From Actinomycetota bacterium (GTDB taxonomy: Bacteria > Actinomycetota > Actinomycetes > Mycobacteriales > JACQDL01): a stretch of 64,000 nt of DNA. The stretch spans positions 24,657 to 88,656 of the forward strand of contig JACQDL010000006.1 of NCBI GenBank assembly GCA_016201065.1. Direction: 5' to 3'. Made by a program: the position numbers and the translations under genes. Positions 42,195 to 51,884 of this stretch are shown here, one piece after another. Each line of letters starts with the position of its first letter. The first letter of the stretch is position 1. Under the pieces are notes generated by a model that was given only the letters and a program-made list of their open reading frames with translations, searched no databases and had not been told where the DNA came from.

Positions 42195-44555
42195 GTGCGT
42201 CAACCACCTCTCCGTGCCGCCGCCCTGTTCGGGGCCGCCGCAGTCGCCTGCTCGGTCGTGCTCGTCGCGACCACCTCACCCGCCGAGGCGGTATCCCCCG
42301 ACATCGTGGTCAGCCAGGTCTACGGCGGCGGCGGCAACACCGGCGCCACCTACACCAGGGACTACATCGAGCTCTACAACCGCGGCACGACCGTGGTCTC
42401 ACTGGCCGGCTGGAGCGTGCAGTACGCCTCCGCCACCGGCAGCACGTGGCTGCCGACGGCACTGGCCGGCTCGCTGGCGCCCGGCACGCACTACCTCATC
42501 AGCGAGAACGGCGGCACCGGCGGCACCACACCGCTGCCCACCCCGGATGCGGCCGGCACGACCAACCTGTCGGCCACGGCGGGCAAGGTGGCCCTGGTCA
42601 CCAGCACCACGGCGCTCACCTGCGGTGCCGTCTGCCACGCCGCACCCGGCGTGCGCGACTACGTCGGCTACGGCACCGCCGGCGACTACGAAGGCCCGGC
42701 GGCCGCGCCGGCCGGGTCCAACACGAACGCGGTGCTGCGGGCCGCCGCGGGCGGGATCGACACCGACAGCAACGCCGCCGACTTCACCGCGGGCGCCCCG
42801 GTGCCGCGCAACACCACGTCCAGCGGGGGCGTCCGGATCCGCGACATCCAGGGCGCCCAGCACCTCTCGCCGCTGAACGGCCAGACGGTGACGGCGGTGC
42901 CGGGCATCGTGACCGCGACCTCGAAGACCGGATTCTGGATGCAGGACCCGAACCCGGATGCCAACCCGGCCACCAGCGAGGGCATCGTCGTCTACACCAC
43001 GACCGTGCCGACGGTGACCGTCGGGACCTCCGTGACGGTCAGCGGCACGGTGAGCGAGTACCGGCCCGGTGGCACCAGCGGCACGGCGAACCTCACCACC
43101 ACCGAGCTCGCCGCTCCCACGATCACGGTCGTCTCCACCGGCAACCCGCTGCCGCCGGCGACCCTGGTCGGCAGCGGTGGCCGGGTGCCACCGGCGACGG
43201 TGATCGACAACCTCTCCACCGGTGACGCCGAGACCCGGACCAGCTTCGACGCCGTGCGCAACGGTATCGACTTCTGGGAGTCGATGGAGGGGATGCGGGT
43301 CGAGGTCGACAACGCGGCCGTCGTCGGGCCGACGACCACCGCGGGCGAGCTGCCGGTGGTGCCCGCCGGCTCCGGCACCCGCACCGCCCGGGGCGGGATC
43401 GTCGCCCAGGCCGGTGACTTCAACCCGGAGCGGCTCATCCTCGACAACGCGTTGGTCGCGGTGCCGACCGCGAGCGTCGGCGACACCCTCGCCGGCGCCA
43501 CCGTGGGCGTGCTGGACTACTCCTTCGGTGCCTTCAAGCTCCAGGTCACGGCCACCCCGACGGTGACCGGCGGCGGGCTGGCCCGGGAGACCACCCGCAC
43601 GCCGACCGGGAGCGAGCTGGGGGTGGCCACCTTCAACGTCGAGAACCTCGCCCCGACCGACCCGGCGACGAAGTTCTCCCGGCTGGCCACCGCGATCGTG
43701 CAGAACCTCGCCGCGCCGGATCTGCTCACCCTGGAGGAGGTACAGGACAACTCCGGTGCCACCAACGACGGCGTGGTCGCCGCCGACGTGACCCTCACCA
43801 CGCTGGTCAACGCGATCACCGCAGCGGGTGGCCCGACGTACCAGTGGCGGGAGATCGACCCGGTGAACAACGCCGACGGCGGCCAGCCGGGCGGCAACAT
43901 CCGGGTGGTGTACCTCTACCGGACCGACCGTGGGCTTGCCTTCGTGGACCGGCCGGGAGGCACGGCGACCGCGGCCGAGGTGGTGTCCAACGTCGGCGGG
44001 AAGCCGCAGCTCTCCCTCTCCCCCGGCCGGGTCGACCCGACGAACTCGGCGTGGAGCTCCAGCCGCAAGCCGCTGGCCGCGGAGTTCACCTTCCATGGGC
44101 GGACCCTCTTCGTGGTGGCCAACCACTTCAACTCCAAGGGCGGCGACGACCCGCTGTTCGGCCACCGGCAGCCGCCGGTCGCCTCCAGCGAAACGCAGCG
44201 GCACTCCCAGGCCACCGTGGTCTGCGGCTTCGTGGACTCGATCCTCGCCATCGACCCGACCGCGTCCGTCGTGGTGCTGGGAGACCTCAACGACTTCGAC
44301 TTCTCCCAGACCGCGAACATCCTCGTCGGCCCGGGCACGTTGACCGACCTGCCGCGCACCCTGCCGCTGGCCGACCGGTACACCTACGACTACCAGGGCA
44401 ACTCGGAGGTGCTCGACCACATCCTGCTCTCCACGGCGCTGCTGACCAGCGGTGGCGCGACCGGCTACGACTACGACGTGGTGCACGTCAACAGCGAGTT
44501 CGCCGACCAGGTCAGCGACCACGAACCGCAGGTCGCCCGGCTGCTCATCCCGTAG
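42195..44555 (+). CDS. secreted ExeM/NucH-type endonuclease with lamin-tail domain
   Basis: 786 residues. A signal peptide (1-32, ending PAEA) is followed by a lamin-tail domain (about 33-150: IVVSQVYGGGGNTGATYTRD, YIELYNRGTTVVSLAGWSVQY), an OB-like region (about 215-330) and a linker. The C-terminal endonuclease/exonuclease/phosphatase domain (about 475-785) carries FNVENLAP, LTLEEVQDNS, VVANHFNSKGGDD, GDLNDFDFSQ and SDHEP. Family members degrade extracellular DNA, and the catalytic residues are present. GTG 42195 has GAGGAG 6 bases upstream. A terminator hairpin follows at 44583-44620. Confidence 0.9.
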   Translation: MRQPPLRAAALFGAAAVACSVVLVATTSPAEAVSPDIVVSQVYGGGGNTGATYTRDYIELYNRGTTVVSLAGWSVQYASATGSTWLPTALAGSLAPGTHYLISENGGTGGTTPLPTPDAAGTTNLSATAGKVALVTSTTALTCGAVCHAAPGVRDYVGYGTAGDYEGPAAAPAGSNTNAVLRAAAGGIDTDSNAADFTAGAPVPRNTTSSGGVRIRDIQGAQHLSPLNGQTVTAVPGIVTATSKTGFWMQDPNPDANPATSEGIVVYTTTVPTVTVGTSVTVSGTVSEYRPGGTSGTANLTTTELAAPTITVVSTGNPLPPATLVGSGGRVPPATVIDNLSTGDAETRTSFDAVRNGIDFWESMEGMRVEVDNAAVVGPTTTAGELPVVPAGSGTRTARGGIVAQAGDFNPERLILDNALVAVPTASVGDTLAGATVGVLDYSFGAFKLQVTATPTVTGGGLARETTRTPTGSELGVATFNVENLAPTDPATKFSRLATAIVQNLAAPDLLTLEEVQDNSGATNDGVVAADVTLTTLVNAITAAGGPTYQWREIDPVNNADGGQPGGNIRVVYLYRTDRGLAFVDRPGGTATAAEVVSNVGGKPQLSLSPGRVDPTNSAWSSSRKPLAAEFTFHGRTLFVVANHFNSKGGDDPLFGHRQPPVASSETQRHSQATVVCGFVDSILAIDPTASVVVLGDLNDFDFSQTANILVGPGTLTDLPRTLPLADRYTYDYQGNSEVLDHILLSTALLTSGGATGYDYDVVHVNSEFADQVSDHEPQVARLLIP

Positions 44556-44582
44556 GCGCACGCACGCCACCGGACGCGCGGT

Positions 44583-44620
44583 GGGGTGGTGGGGAACCGA
44601 AAGCCAGGACCCACCACCCC
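44583..44620 (+). terminator. terminator hairpin after nuclease gene
   Basis: 11-bp perfect stem GGGGTGGTGGG / CCCACCACCCC with a 16-base loop, 28 bases after the nuclease stop and just before the msrB promoter element. Confidence 0.75.
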
Positions 44621-44641
44621 GCTGCCGCGTACGGTGGCCGG

Positions 44642-45058
44642 ATGGAGCTTCCGCCGCCGAAGGTGACCCGCACCGAGGCCGAGTGGCGGGCCCAGCTGTC
44701 CCCCGCCGAGTACGAGGTGCTGCGCCGGGCCGGCACCGAGCGCCCCTGGTCCGGCGAGTACGTGGAGTCCAGCACCGCCGGCGCGTACCACTGCCGGGCG
44801 TGCGGTGCCGAGCTGTTCCGCTCCGAGGCGAAGTTCGACAGCCACTGCGGCTGGCCGAGCTTCTACCAGCCCACCAGCGCGGACAACGTGATCGTGCGGA
44901 CGGACAGCAGCCACGGGATGAGCCGGACCGAGGTGCTGTGCGGGAGCTGCCACTCGCACCTCGGCCACGTCTTCCACGGCGAGGGGTACTCGACACCCAC
45001 CGACGACCGGTACTGCATCAACTCGGTGAGCCTGACGCTGCACCCGCTCGACGGGTAG
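44642..45058 (+). CDS. msrB: peptide-methionine (R)-S-oxide reductase
   Basis: This enzyme reduces methionine-R-sulfoxide in proteins. It is 138 residues, the usual length. The two zinc CxxC pairs (CRACG, CGSCH), the FDSHCGWPSFYQP signature, HLGHVFHG, and the catalytic Cys in RYCINSVSL are all present. There is no Shine-Dalgarno; TACGGT (44630-44635) lies 6 bases before the ATG, indicating a leaderless mRNA. It faces the haem operon with only 19 bases between stops. Confidence 0.95.
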   Translation: MELPPPKVTRTEAEWRAQLSPAEYEVLRRAGTERPWSGEYVESSTAGAYHCRACGAELFRSEAKFDSHCGWPSFYQPTSADNVIVRTDSSHGMSRTEVLCGSCHSHLGHVFHGEGYSTPTDDRYCINSVSLTLHPLDG

Positions 45059-45077
45059 CCGCCGGCCGCGCGGCCCG

Positions 45078-45785
45078 CTACGGCAGGGCGGCGACCAGCT
45101 CCGTGATCGGCTTGCGGGTGCCGGTGTAGAACGGCACCTCTTCCCGGGTGTGCCGGCGGGCCGCCGCGCCGCGCAGGTGCCGCATCAGGTCCACGATCCG
45201 GTGCAGCTCGTCGGCCTCGAAGGCGAGTATCCACTCGTAGTCGTTCAGCGCGAACGACGACACGGTGTTGGCCCGCACGTCGGGGTAGCCGCGGGCCATC
45301 GCGCCGTGCTCGGCGAGCATGGCCCGCCGCTCCTCCTCCGGCAGCAGGTACCACTCCAGCGACCGGACGAACGGGTAGACGCACAGGAAGCCGCGCGGCT
45401 CCTCCTCGGCGAGGAACGCCGGCACGTGCCCCTTGTTGAACTCCGCCGGCCGGTGCAGGCCGGCCACCGACCACACCGGCTCGGTGGCGCGCCCGAGCCG
45501 GGTCCGCCGGAACCGGGCGTACGCCTCCTGGAGGTCCTCGACTGCCGGCGCGTGCCACCACACCATCAGGTCGGCGTCGGCGCGCAGGCCCTGCACGTCG
45601 TAGCTGCCACGGACCACCACGTCCTTGGCGCCGAGCTGCTCGAAGAGGCCGGCCACCTCGGCCGCCACCGCGGCGCGGTCGTCGTCGAGCGGTCGCCGGA
45701 CTGCGAACACCGACCACATCGTGTACCGGATCACCTGGTTCAGCTCGCGGGCCTTCTTCGGGCCCGCCTCGGTCTGCTCAGCCAT
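45078..45785 (-). CDS. hemQ: coproheme decarboxylase (HemQ/ChdC)
   Basis: Final enzyme of the coproporphyrin-dependent haem route: it decarboxylates coproheme to protohaem. It is 235 residues of the chlorite-dismutase-like family: [80 protein letters not shown]. It has the tyrosine-containing EWYLLP segment used in decarboxylation. It overlaps hemG by 8 bases and is last in the hemE-hemG-hemQ operon. Confidence 0.94.
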   Translation of the reverse strand: MAEQTEAGPKKARELNQVIRYTMWSVFAVRRPLDDDRAAVAAEVAGLFEQLGAKDVVVRGSYDVQGLRADADLMVWWHAPAVEDLQEAYARFRRTRLGRATEPVWSVAGLHRPAEFNKGHVPAFLAEEEPRGFLCVYPFVRSLEWYLLPEEERRAMLAEHGAMARGYPDVRANTVSSFALNDYEWILAFEADELHRIVDLMRHLRGAAARRHTREEVPFYTGTRKPITELVAALP

Positions 45786-47223
45786 GGCTCGATTCTCCCT
45801 GCTCGTCGTTCCCGCTGGTCATCCGGCCGGCGAGTGCGGCCTCCGCGGCCCGGGTGCCGGAACGCACGCAGGCCGGCACCCCGACCCCCTCGTACGCCGC
45901 ACCGCACAGCGCCAGGCCGGGCACCGAGGCGGCTGCCTGATGCGCCCGGCGGACCCGGTCGACGTGCCCGACCGCGTACTGCGGCAGGCTGTCGGTCCAC
46001 CGGGTGACCCGGGTGGCCAGTGGTGCGGCGGTGATCCCGGTCAGCGCCGCGAGGTCGGCGAGCACCAGGCGGACCAGGTCGGCGTCGTCGCGGTCGAGCA
46101 CGGCCTCCTCGCCGTGCCGGCCGACCGAGGCACGCAGCACCGACACCGCGCCCACCGCCGCCCCCGTTCGGCTCCCCGCTCCGATCAGGTCCGGCCACTT
46201 GCGGGTGAAGTAGGTCAGCGCCTTCACCGTCCGCCGCTCGACCGCCGGCACCAGCAGCCCGCTGCCCGCCGGCAGCTCCACCGCCGGGAGTACGACGGTG
46301 ACCAGACCGACCCCGGCGTACTCGATCGCGGCGAGCTCGACCGCCGCGGCCGGCGCCACGGTCCGCAGCATCGGGGCGGCCTGGCCAGCCGGCACGGCGA
46401 CGATCACCGCGTCGGCCTCCAGCACGGTCGGCTCCGCCACCGGACCGGCGACCAGCCGGAAGCCGGTCGCGGTCCGGTGGATCTCCCGGACCGGCAGGCC
46501 GGTGTGGAGCTGGGCGCCGGAGGCGGCGAGCACGGCGGCCGGCAGCGTCCCCAACCCACCACGCAGGCTGCCGAACACCGGCCCGCCGGGCGCCGCGCCG
46601 CCAGGCGGCGCCGGGTGGGGCCGGCTGGCGGCGGTGGCCGCCTCGACCAGCGACCCGGTGTGCCCCAACGCGGCGTACAGCCCGGGCACGGTGGCCCGCA
46701 GCGACAGCTCGTCGGCGCGGCCGGCGTACACGCCACCGAGCAGCGGGTCGACCAGCCGGTCGACGAACACCCGGCCGAGGCGCCGCTCCACCAGCCGGCC
46801 CACCGCGATGTCCTCGTGCAGCGGCTCACCGGGGCGGGTCGGCTCCTCGGCGACGGCACGGGCCGCGTCCTCGCCGAGGAGCTCGCGGATCGGGTCGGCG
46901 GCCACCGGCACGCCCATCACGGTGCCCGGTGGCAGCGGGCGGGGCGCACCGTCGACGACCACCCGGGCCGCGGTGGTGGCGGGATGGACCAGCTCGCCGG
47001 CGAGTCCGGCGGCCTTGACCAGCTCGACGCCCTCCGGTACCCGGACCAGGAACGCCTCGGCGCCCTCGTCCACGGCGATCCCGCCGACCGCCGACACGGA
47101 CAGCTTGCCGCCGACCCGGTCGGCGGCCTCCACGATGGACACGTGGGCGTCCGGCGCGAGCTGGCGCACCCGGTGCGCGGCGGCAAGCCCGGAGATGCCC
47201 GCCCCGACGACGATGACATCCAT
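45778..47223 (-). CDS. hemG: coproporphyrinogen III / protoporphyrinogen oxidase
   Basis: A FAD-dependent oxidase of the HemY/CgoX family, 481 residues. In actinobacteria with HemQ the true substrate is coproporphyrinogen III. It has the FAD motif [16 protein letters not shown], the second GG(L) strand [24 protein letters not shown], and the C-terminal [22 protein letters not shown] 47223 starts the Rossmann fold; AGGATGG lies upstream. The gap to hemE is 61 bases. The symbol hemY or cgoX is equally used. Confidence 0.9.
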   Translation of the reverse strand: MDVIVVGAGISGLAAAHRVRQLAPDAHVSIVEAADRVGGKLSVSAVGGIAVDEGAEAFLVRVPEGVELVKAAGLAGELVHPATTAARVVVDGAPRPLPPGTVMGVPVAADPIRELLGEDAARAVAEEPTRPGEPLHEDIAVGRLVERRLGRVFVDRLVDPLLGGVYAGRADELSLRATVPGLYAALGHTGSLVEAATAASRPHPAPPGGAAPGGPVFGSLRGGLGTLPAAVLAASGAQLHTGLPVREIHRTATGFRLVAGPVAEPTVLEADAVIVAVPAGQAAPMLRTVAPAAAVELAAIEYAGVGLVTVVLPAVELPAGSGLLVPAVERRTVKALTYFTRKWPDLIGAGSRTGAAVGAVSVLRASVGRHGEEAVLDRDDADLVRLVLADLAALTGITAAPLATRVTRWTDSLPQYAVGHVDRVRRAHQAAASVPGLALCGAAYEGVGVPACVRSGTRAAEAALAGRMTSGNDEQGESSHG

Positions 47224-47284
47224 CCCGCCATCCTGGCCCATCACCGAAACCCGGCCGCACCGGGCCCCGGTCAACCAGCTCAGG

Positions 47285-48316
47285 TCAGCGGGCGGATGCG
47301 GTGTGGACCAGCTCCACCACCCGGGTGAGCATGTCCGGATCGGTCACCGGCAGCACGCCGTGGCCGAGGTTGAAGATGTGCCCGGGTGCGTCCCGCCCCT
47401 CGGCGAGCACCCGGCGTACCTCGCGGTCGACGACCGGCCAGTCCGCGAGCAGCAGCGCCGGGTCCAGGTTGCCCTGCACGGCACGGTCGGGGCCGATCCG
47501 GCGGCTCGCCTCGTCCAGCGGCACCCGCCAGTCCACCCCGACCACGTCGGCGCCCACCGCACCGATCTGGTCCAGCAGCTCACCGGTGCCGACCCCGAAA
47601 TGGATCCGCGGCACGCCCAGGTCGGCGACCCCGGCGAGCACCGTGGCGCTGTGCGGACCGACGAACCGGCGGTAGTCGGCCGCGGACAGCGCACCGGCCC
47701 ATGAGTCGAAGAGCTGCACGGCCGAAGCACCGGCGGCGACCTGCACCCGGAGGAAGGCCAGCGCGATCTGGGCCAGCCGGTCGAGCAGCGTCGACCACAG
47801 CGCCGGGTCGCCGTGCATCATCGCCTTGGTGCGGGCATGGTCGCGTGACGGTCCGCCCTCGATCAGGTAGCTGGCGAGGGTGAACGGTGCGCCGGCGAAC
47901 CCGATCAGTGGCGTCCCGCCGAGCTCGCCGACGAGCAGCCGCACCGCCTCGTCGATGAACCCGATGTCCTCGGCGACCAGCGGCCGGATCGCCGCGACAT
48001 CCTGTGCGGTGCGCACCGGCTCGGCGAGCACCGGCCCCACGCCGGGCTTGATGTCCAGATCCACGCCGACCGCCTTGAGCGGCACGACGATGTCGGAGAA
48101 GAGGATCGCCGCATCGACCCCGTGCCTGCGGACCGGTTGCAGGGTGATCTCGGTGACGAGGTCCGGCCGGGCGCAGGCGTCCAGCATCCCGATGCCGGCG
48201 CGGACCGCGCGGTACTCCGGCAGGGAACGACCGGCCTGCCGCATGAACCAGACCGGGGTACGCGGTACCGGGCGGCGGTGGGCGGCGCGGACCAGCAGCG
48301 AGTCGACGGCGTTCAT
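47285..48316 (-). CDS. hemE: uroporphyrinogen decarboxylase
   Basis: Converts uroporphyrinogen III to coproporphyrinogen III. It is 343 residues. Family signatures are [53 protein letters not shown] and [10 protein letters not shown]...[12 protein letters not shown] 48316 gives the conserved N-terminus; ATG 48334 is possible. Neither has a good ribosome-binding site. It is the first gene of the haem operon and divergent from the DUF3000 region. Confidence 0.93.
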   Translation of the reverse strand: MNAVDSLLVRAAHRRPVPRTPVWFMRQAGRSLPEYRAVRAGIGMLDACARPDLVTEITLQPVRRHGVDAAILFSDIVVPLKAVGVDLDIKPGVGPVLAEPVRTAQDVAAIRPLVAEDIGFIDEAVRLLVGELGGTPLIGFAGAPFTLASYLIEGGPSRDHARTKAMMHGDPALWSTLLDRLAQIALAFLRVQVAAGASAVQLFDSWAGALSAADYRRFVGPHSATVLAGVADLGVPRIHFGVGTGELLDQIGAVGADVVGVDWRVPLDEASRRIGPDRAVQGNLDPALLLADWPVVDREVRRVLAEGRDAPGHIFNLGHGVLPVTDPDMLTRVVELVHTASAR

Positions 48317-48413
48317 GGGAACGCATCGTGCCATGGCCGACACGCCGGGCCACCTCCCGGGCAGCCGTGGCCCGCCGTGGCAGGCTCCCTGCGAAGCGAC
48401 TCGAGGAGGGTCC

Positions 48414-48518
48414 ATGCGCCTGGTGCTCCGGCACTTCCCATCCCGCGGCGGCGAGCCCGGGATCGGGTGTCCCCTGTGCTCGGGTCACCAGCGGCCGGCC
48501 ATCGCGCCGGCGGCGTGA
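48414..48518 (+). CDS. possible 34-residue CxxC peptide
   Basis: A strong GAGGAGGG lies 3-10 bases before an ATG that opens [28 protein letters not shown] and stops after 34 codons. GCPLCSGH could bind a metal. It precedes the DUF3000 gene by 133 bases on the same strand. No family is recognised. The quality of the ribosome site is the main support; it may also be a leader peptide. Confidence 0.4.
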   Translation: MRLVLRHFPSRGGEPGIGCPLCSGHQRPAIAPAA

Positions 48519-48651
48519 GGTGACCGTGACCCATGGCCGGCCGGGTGGCTCGACGACGCCCATAGTCCGGCTCGTGACCTCACCACACGGTGGCGGAGCG
48601 AGCGGCGTGCCTCGACCACGGGGCGTTGCCGGCAACCTACGCTCCGAAGTC

Positions 48652-49233
48652 GTGACCGAGGCGTCGTCGGGGACCCTGTCGCCCAGTGAGTTCGGCCAGG
48701 CCGTGGCCAGCCTGGCGGGGGTGAGCCTGCGCCCGGAGGTCGTCACCACTGCGATCAAGGCGCCGCAGCGGCTCGCTCCGGACTCCTACGCGCTGGCCAT
48801 CGACGTGGTCCGGCAGGGTGACTGCCTGGCTACCGGCCGGTTGGTCGTGCTGCACGATCCGCAGTCCCGCGGCCTGTGGGGCGGACCGCTGCGGCTGGTC
48901 GGGTTCGCCTCGGCGGAGATCGATCCCGGCATGGGGCGGGACCCGCTGCTCGCCGAGGTCGGCTGGAGCTGGTTGACGGACTCGCTGCGCCAGCACCAGG
49001 CGCCGTACATCGCGGCCGGTGGCACCGTGACCGAGACGGCCTCGACCCGATTCGGTGACCTGGCCGGACAGCAGACGACCCTGGAGCTGGAGCTGCGGGC
49101 GTCCTGGACGCCGCTGGAGCTGGACCTCGCGCCACACCTCAGGGCCTGGGCCGACCTGCTCGCCTCGGCCGCCGGCCTCCCGCCGGAGGGCGTGTCCCTG
49201 CTCCCCGGGGTCGCCGAGCGCCGCATGCCCTAG
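48652..49233 (+). CDS. DUF3000 domain protein
   Basis: 193 residues of the actinobacterial DUF3000 family, conserved beside hemE and rnd. Recognisable blocks are EFGQAVASLAGVSLRPEV, APDSYALAI, ATGRLVVLHDPQ, LWGGPLRLVGFASAEIDPGMG and LLAEVGWSWL. The function is unknown. No signal peptide is seen. GTG 48652 has TACGCT (48638-48643) 8 bases upstream and no clear Shine-Dalgarno, so it may be leaderless; an in-frame GTG at 48573 is an alternative. Confidence 0.85.
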   Translation: MTEASSGTLSPSEFGQAVASLAGVSLRPEVVTTAIKAPQRLAPDSYALAIDVVRQGDCLATGRLVVLHDPQSRGLWGGPLRLVGFASAEIDPGMGRDPLLAEVGWSWLTDSLRQHQAPYIAAGGTVTETASTRFGDLAGQQTTLELELRASWTPLELDLAPHLRAWADLLASAAGLPPEGVSLLPGVAERRMP

Positions 49234-49275
49234 CCGGCGCTTGTCAGCGACCCAACCCGGTCGGACGGGGTTCGG

Positions 49276-50598
49276 TCATGTCGTGCGCCACAGGCCCGGG
49301 TCGCCGTACCGGCTACCCGAGGCCAGCAGCCGCCCGTCGGGACTGAACCCGACCGCGTGGACGGCGTCGACGTGCCGCAGGGTCAAGGTATGGCGGGGAT
49401 GCGCGGGATCGGTGAGGTCCCAGAGCAGGACGGTCGAGTCGTCGCCACCGGTGGCAAGCTGCCGCCCGTCCGCGCTGACTGCGAGCGCTCGTACGGCGGC
49501 GGTGTGCCCGGTCAGCGCCCCGGCGCGGACACCGATCCGGCGCTCGGAGAGGGCCAACGTGCTGCCGCTACGCTGGGTCAGGGTGACGCTGCGCACCGGA
49601 CGCGCGGGATCGGTGAGGTCCCAGAGCGTGACCGCACTGTCACGCTCCTCGGGCCTGACCCGGAATTCGTGGTCGGTGCGGACCACCGCACCGCTCGCCG
49701 TGGCCAGCAGCCGCCGGTCCGGGACGAACGCAACCGCGTGCACGGTCGGTCGGTGGTTGGCGAACGTCCTGGCCGGTTGCGGCTGGAACGCGGCGGCGCG
49801 GGTCGGCTGCGCGGGATTGGAGACATCCCACAGCACTGCGGCGCGGGTACCGGCCTGGCCGTGGCCGGTGACCAGCAGCCGCCCGTCGGGACTGAACCCG
49901 ACCGCGCGCACGGTGCTGCGCCACCGGCGGCGGCGCAGGTCGGCGGCACGGGTCGGCTGGGCCGGGTCCGTGAGATCCCACAGGGTGGTGCCGGCGCCAC
50001 CGCCGCAGGCGAGCAGCCGCCCGTCGGGACTGAACGCCACCGCCCGGAGCGCATGACGCCGCCGGCGGTAGAGATGGTGGAGAGTGATGATCGGCACGGG
50101 ACGTGCTGGCTCGGTGACGTCCCAGACGGTCACAGCTCCGCCGCAGGCCGTTGCCAGCAGCGACGCGTGGGGGCGGAACGCCAGCGCCTCGATCGCGGCG
50201 TCGTGGTTCAGGGTGGCGACCCGAGCCGGGTGCGTGGGGTCGGCGACGTCCCACAGGATGCCGGTTCCGCTGCTGTCGCCGGTCGCGAGCAGGCGCCCGT
50301 CGGGACTGAACGCGACCGCGCGCGCCGGCACGGCATGTCCCGGCAGGGTGGCTACCGGCCTGCTTCTGCTGGTGGCGAGGCTCGCCGTCGGCGCCGGGTC
50401 GCCGATCGGCACACCCGGTGGCAGTGCCCACTCGGCCTCTCGACGGACCTTCTCCCGCCGTTCGTAGCTGTCCGATCCACGCACCGCCAGCAGGACCCCC
50501 ACGCCCACCGGGAGCCACCATTTGCCGTGTGCGAAGGCGAACGCGGACAGCGCCGAGAGTCCCAGCGGCACCAGCAGGTTCGTGGCCCGGGCACGCAT
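49276..50598 (-). CDS. membrane-anchored WD40 beta-propeller protein
   Basis: 440 residues. One or two N-terminal membrane helices (residues about 6-42) are followed by about seven WD40-type blades. Each has [14 protein letters not shown]...[12 protein letters not shown] ends, for example [33 protein letters not shown] and [16 protein letters not shown]. The repeats are very similar, implying recent expansion. Free-standing WD40 propellers are usually scaffolds; no catalytic domain is present. It is convergent with the DUF3000 gene. ATG 50598 is chosen at the first helix. Confidence 0.82.
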   Translation of the reverse strand: MRARATNLLVPLGLSALSAFAFAHGKWWLPVGVGVLLAVRGSDSYERREKVRREAEWALPPGVPIGDPAPTASLATSRSRPVATLPGHAVPARAVAFSPDGRLLATGDSSGTGILWDVADPTHPARVATLNHDAAIEALAFRPHASLLATACGGAVTVWDVTEPARPVPIITLHHLYRRRRHALRAVAFSPDGRLLACGGGAGTTLWDLTDPAQPTRAADLRRRRWRSTVRAVGFSPDGRLLVTGHGQAGTRAAVLWDVSNPAQPTRAAAFQPQPARTFANHRPTVHAVAFVPDRRLLATASGAVVRTDHEFRVRPEERDSAVTLWDLTDPARPVRSVTLTQRSGSTLALSERRIGVRAGALTGHTAAVRALAVSADGRQLATGGDDSTVLLWDLTDPAHPRHTLTLRHVDAVHAVGFSPDGRLLASGSRYGDPGLWRTT

Positions 50599-50709
50599 CG
50601 GTCCAGTGTCCTCCGGCCGGTACGGGTCGGCACACCGTGGGCACAGGCGCCCGCGGCGGCCGCCGAGCGCGGAGAGGCTCAGGCCGCGGTCGCCCGGTAT
50701 GGTGCCGGG

Positions 50710-51174
50710 GTGGCGAACCAGGCGGGGAGCGAGGCCGTCGAGATCCACACCGACGGCGCGTGCAGCGGCAACCCCGGGCCGGGCGGCTGGGGTGCCCTGC
50801 TGCGGTATGGCGAGCACGTCAAGGAACTCTCCGGCGGCGACCCCGGCCCGACCACGAACAACCGGATGGAGCTGACCGCCGCAATCATGGCGCTGGAGGC
50901 GCTGACCCGCCCGACCGTGGTGCGGCTGCACACCGACAGCACGTACGTGCGCAACGGCATCACCTCCTGGCTGGCGGCCTGGAAGCGCAACGGCTGGCGC
51001 ACCGCGGACAAGAAGGCGGTGAAGAACGCCGATCTGTGGCGGCGGCTGGATGCGGCGGTCACCCAGCACGAGATCGAGTGGCGGTGGGTCAAAGGGCACG
51101 CCGGCGACCCCGGCAACGAGCGTGCCGACGCCCTGGCCAACCTCGGCCTGGAGGCGTCCCGCCAGCGTCCCTGA
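50710..51174 (+). CDS. rnhA: ribonuclease HI
   Basis: Degrades the RNA strand of RNA-DNA hybrids. It is 154 residues with the full active site: [17 protein letters not shown] (Asp), RMELTAAI (Glu), LHTDSTYV (Asp), and the late His/Asp in [15 protein letters not shown]. There is no Shine-Dalgarno; TATGGT (50698-50703) ends 6 bases before the GTG, so it is probably leaderless. Its 3' end overlaps, antisense, the runaway tail of the truncated Fic frame. Confidence 0.94.
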   Translation: MANQAGSEAVEIHTDGACSGNPGPGGWGALLRYGEHVKELSGGDPGPTTNNRMELTAAIMALEALTRPTVVRLHTDSTYVRNGITSWLAAWKRNGWRTADKKAVKNADLWRRLDAAVTQHEIEWRWVKGHAGDPGNERADALANLGLEASRQRP

Positions 51175-51421
51175 TCACGCGATGAGGGTGTCGCTGCGAC
51201 ACGGCCACGTGCCCTGCCCACGGGTAGACCGCCCCGAACAGTGCCCGGTGGAAGCCTCGCAGGTGCGCCAGGTCGTAGCTGCCAGGCAGCGGGTGTTCTG
51301 CCAGCCGGAGCATCGCTGCGTAGCTAAGGTCGGCCTCGGCCTGGCGTAGCCGGTCGGTGTCGGTGACTCCCAGGAGGTTGATCAGTATCCCGAACTCGTC
51401 GGTGTACGGATCGGCACTCAT
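51089..51421 (-). pseudogene. truncated Fic/Doc toxin
   Basis: An open frame of 110 codons. Its first 70 or so residues match the N-terminal part of Fic-domain proteins (AEADLSYAAMLRLAEHPLPG, DLAHLRGFHRALFGAVYPWAG). The AMPylation motif HxFx(D/E)GNGRxxR and everything after it are absent. The last 35 residues are an Arg/Gly-rich tail read antisense through rnhA. Homology appears to stop near 51205, so a deletion removed the active domain. It overlaps the antitoxin gene at ATGA. Confidence 0.72.
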
Positions 51422-51738
51422 GCGGCCCGGTGGTAGGCCAGCAGCATCGCTTCGAGCTGCGCGGCGGTGAGGTCACCCCGGGCGTAGCGTTCGGCCAGTT
51501 CGGCTGCGATCGTCGAGGGTGTCAGCCCTTCGGCCCGCAGCGATCCTGTGGCGTCGTCGACCGCGTGGGCCCGCTGGCCTCGTAGTTCCTCGTAGACGGC
51601 CAGTGGCAGCATCACCGCCTCTGGGCGTCGGTGGGAGCCGAGGAAGACCGGTTCGCGGCCTCCGGCGCGGATGCGGTGCAGCAGCTGCGGTAGGTGTTGG
51701 CGGGCTTCCGCCACGCCGAGGACCTCATGACGACTCAT
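51418..51738 (-). CDS. Phd/YefM-type antitoxin
   Basis: 106 residues. The N-terminal Phd/YefM-like DNA-binding part (GVAEARQHLPQLLHRIRAGGREPVFLGSHRRPEAVMLPLAVYEEL) is followed by a C-terminal toxin-binding helical region. It overlaps the Fic start by 4 bases. There is no Shine-Dalgarno; TACACT (51746-51751) lies 7 bases before ATG 51738, indicating a leaderless mRNA. The operator inverted repeat overlaps that element. It is intact although its toxin appears inactive. Confidence 0.78.
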   Translation of the reverse strand: MSRHEVLGVAEARQHLPQLLHRIRAGGREPVFLGSHRRPEAVMLPLAVYEELRGQRAHAVDDATGSLRAEGLTPSTIAAELAERYARGDLTAAQLEAMLLAYHRAA

Positions 51739-51747
51739 GACGGAAAG

Positions 51748-51765
51748 TGTACAGGAAGTAGTACA
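51748..51765 (-). promoter_or_regulatory. antitoxin operator inverted repeat
   Basis: TGTAC, 8 bases, GTACA. It overlaps the putative -10 element of the antitoxin promoter, as expected for toxin-antitoxin autorepression. Confidence 0.62.
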
Positions 51766-51884
51766 TCTCTGGGGTGGCGGGCGCGTCGCGGCCGCAGACT
51801 GGTGTGGTCATGTCGATGCAGCCGCGGCCGTGGCCGGATGTCCCTGCTCCCGGGACGGCGCCCACCGCACCGCCGACCGGAGCC

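Noticed and set aside
44642..45129. Extended or alternative frames around msrB
   Set aside because: The 138-residue frame contains all MsrB motifs; the others are shadows.
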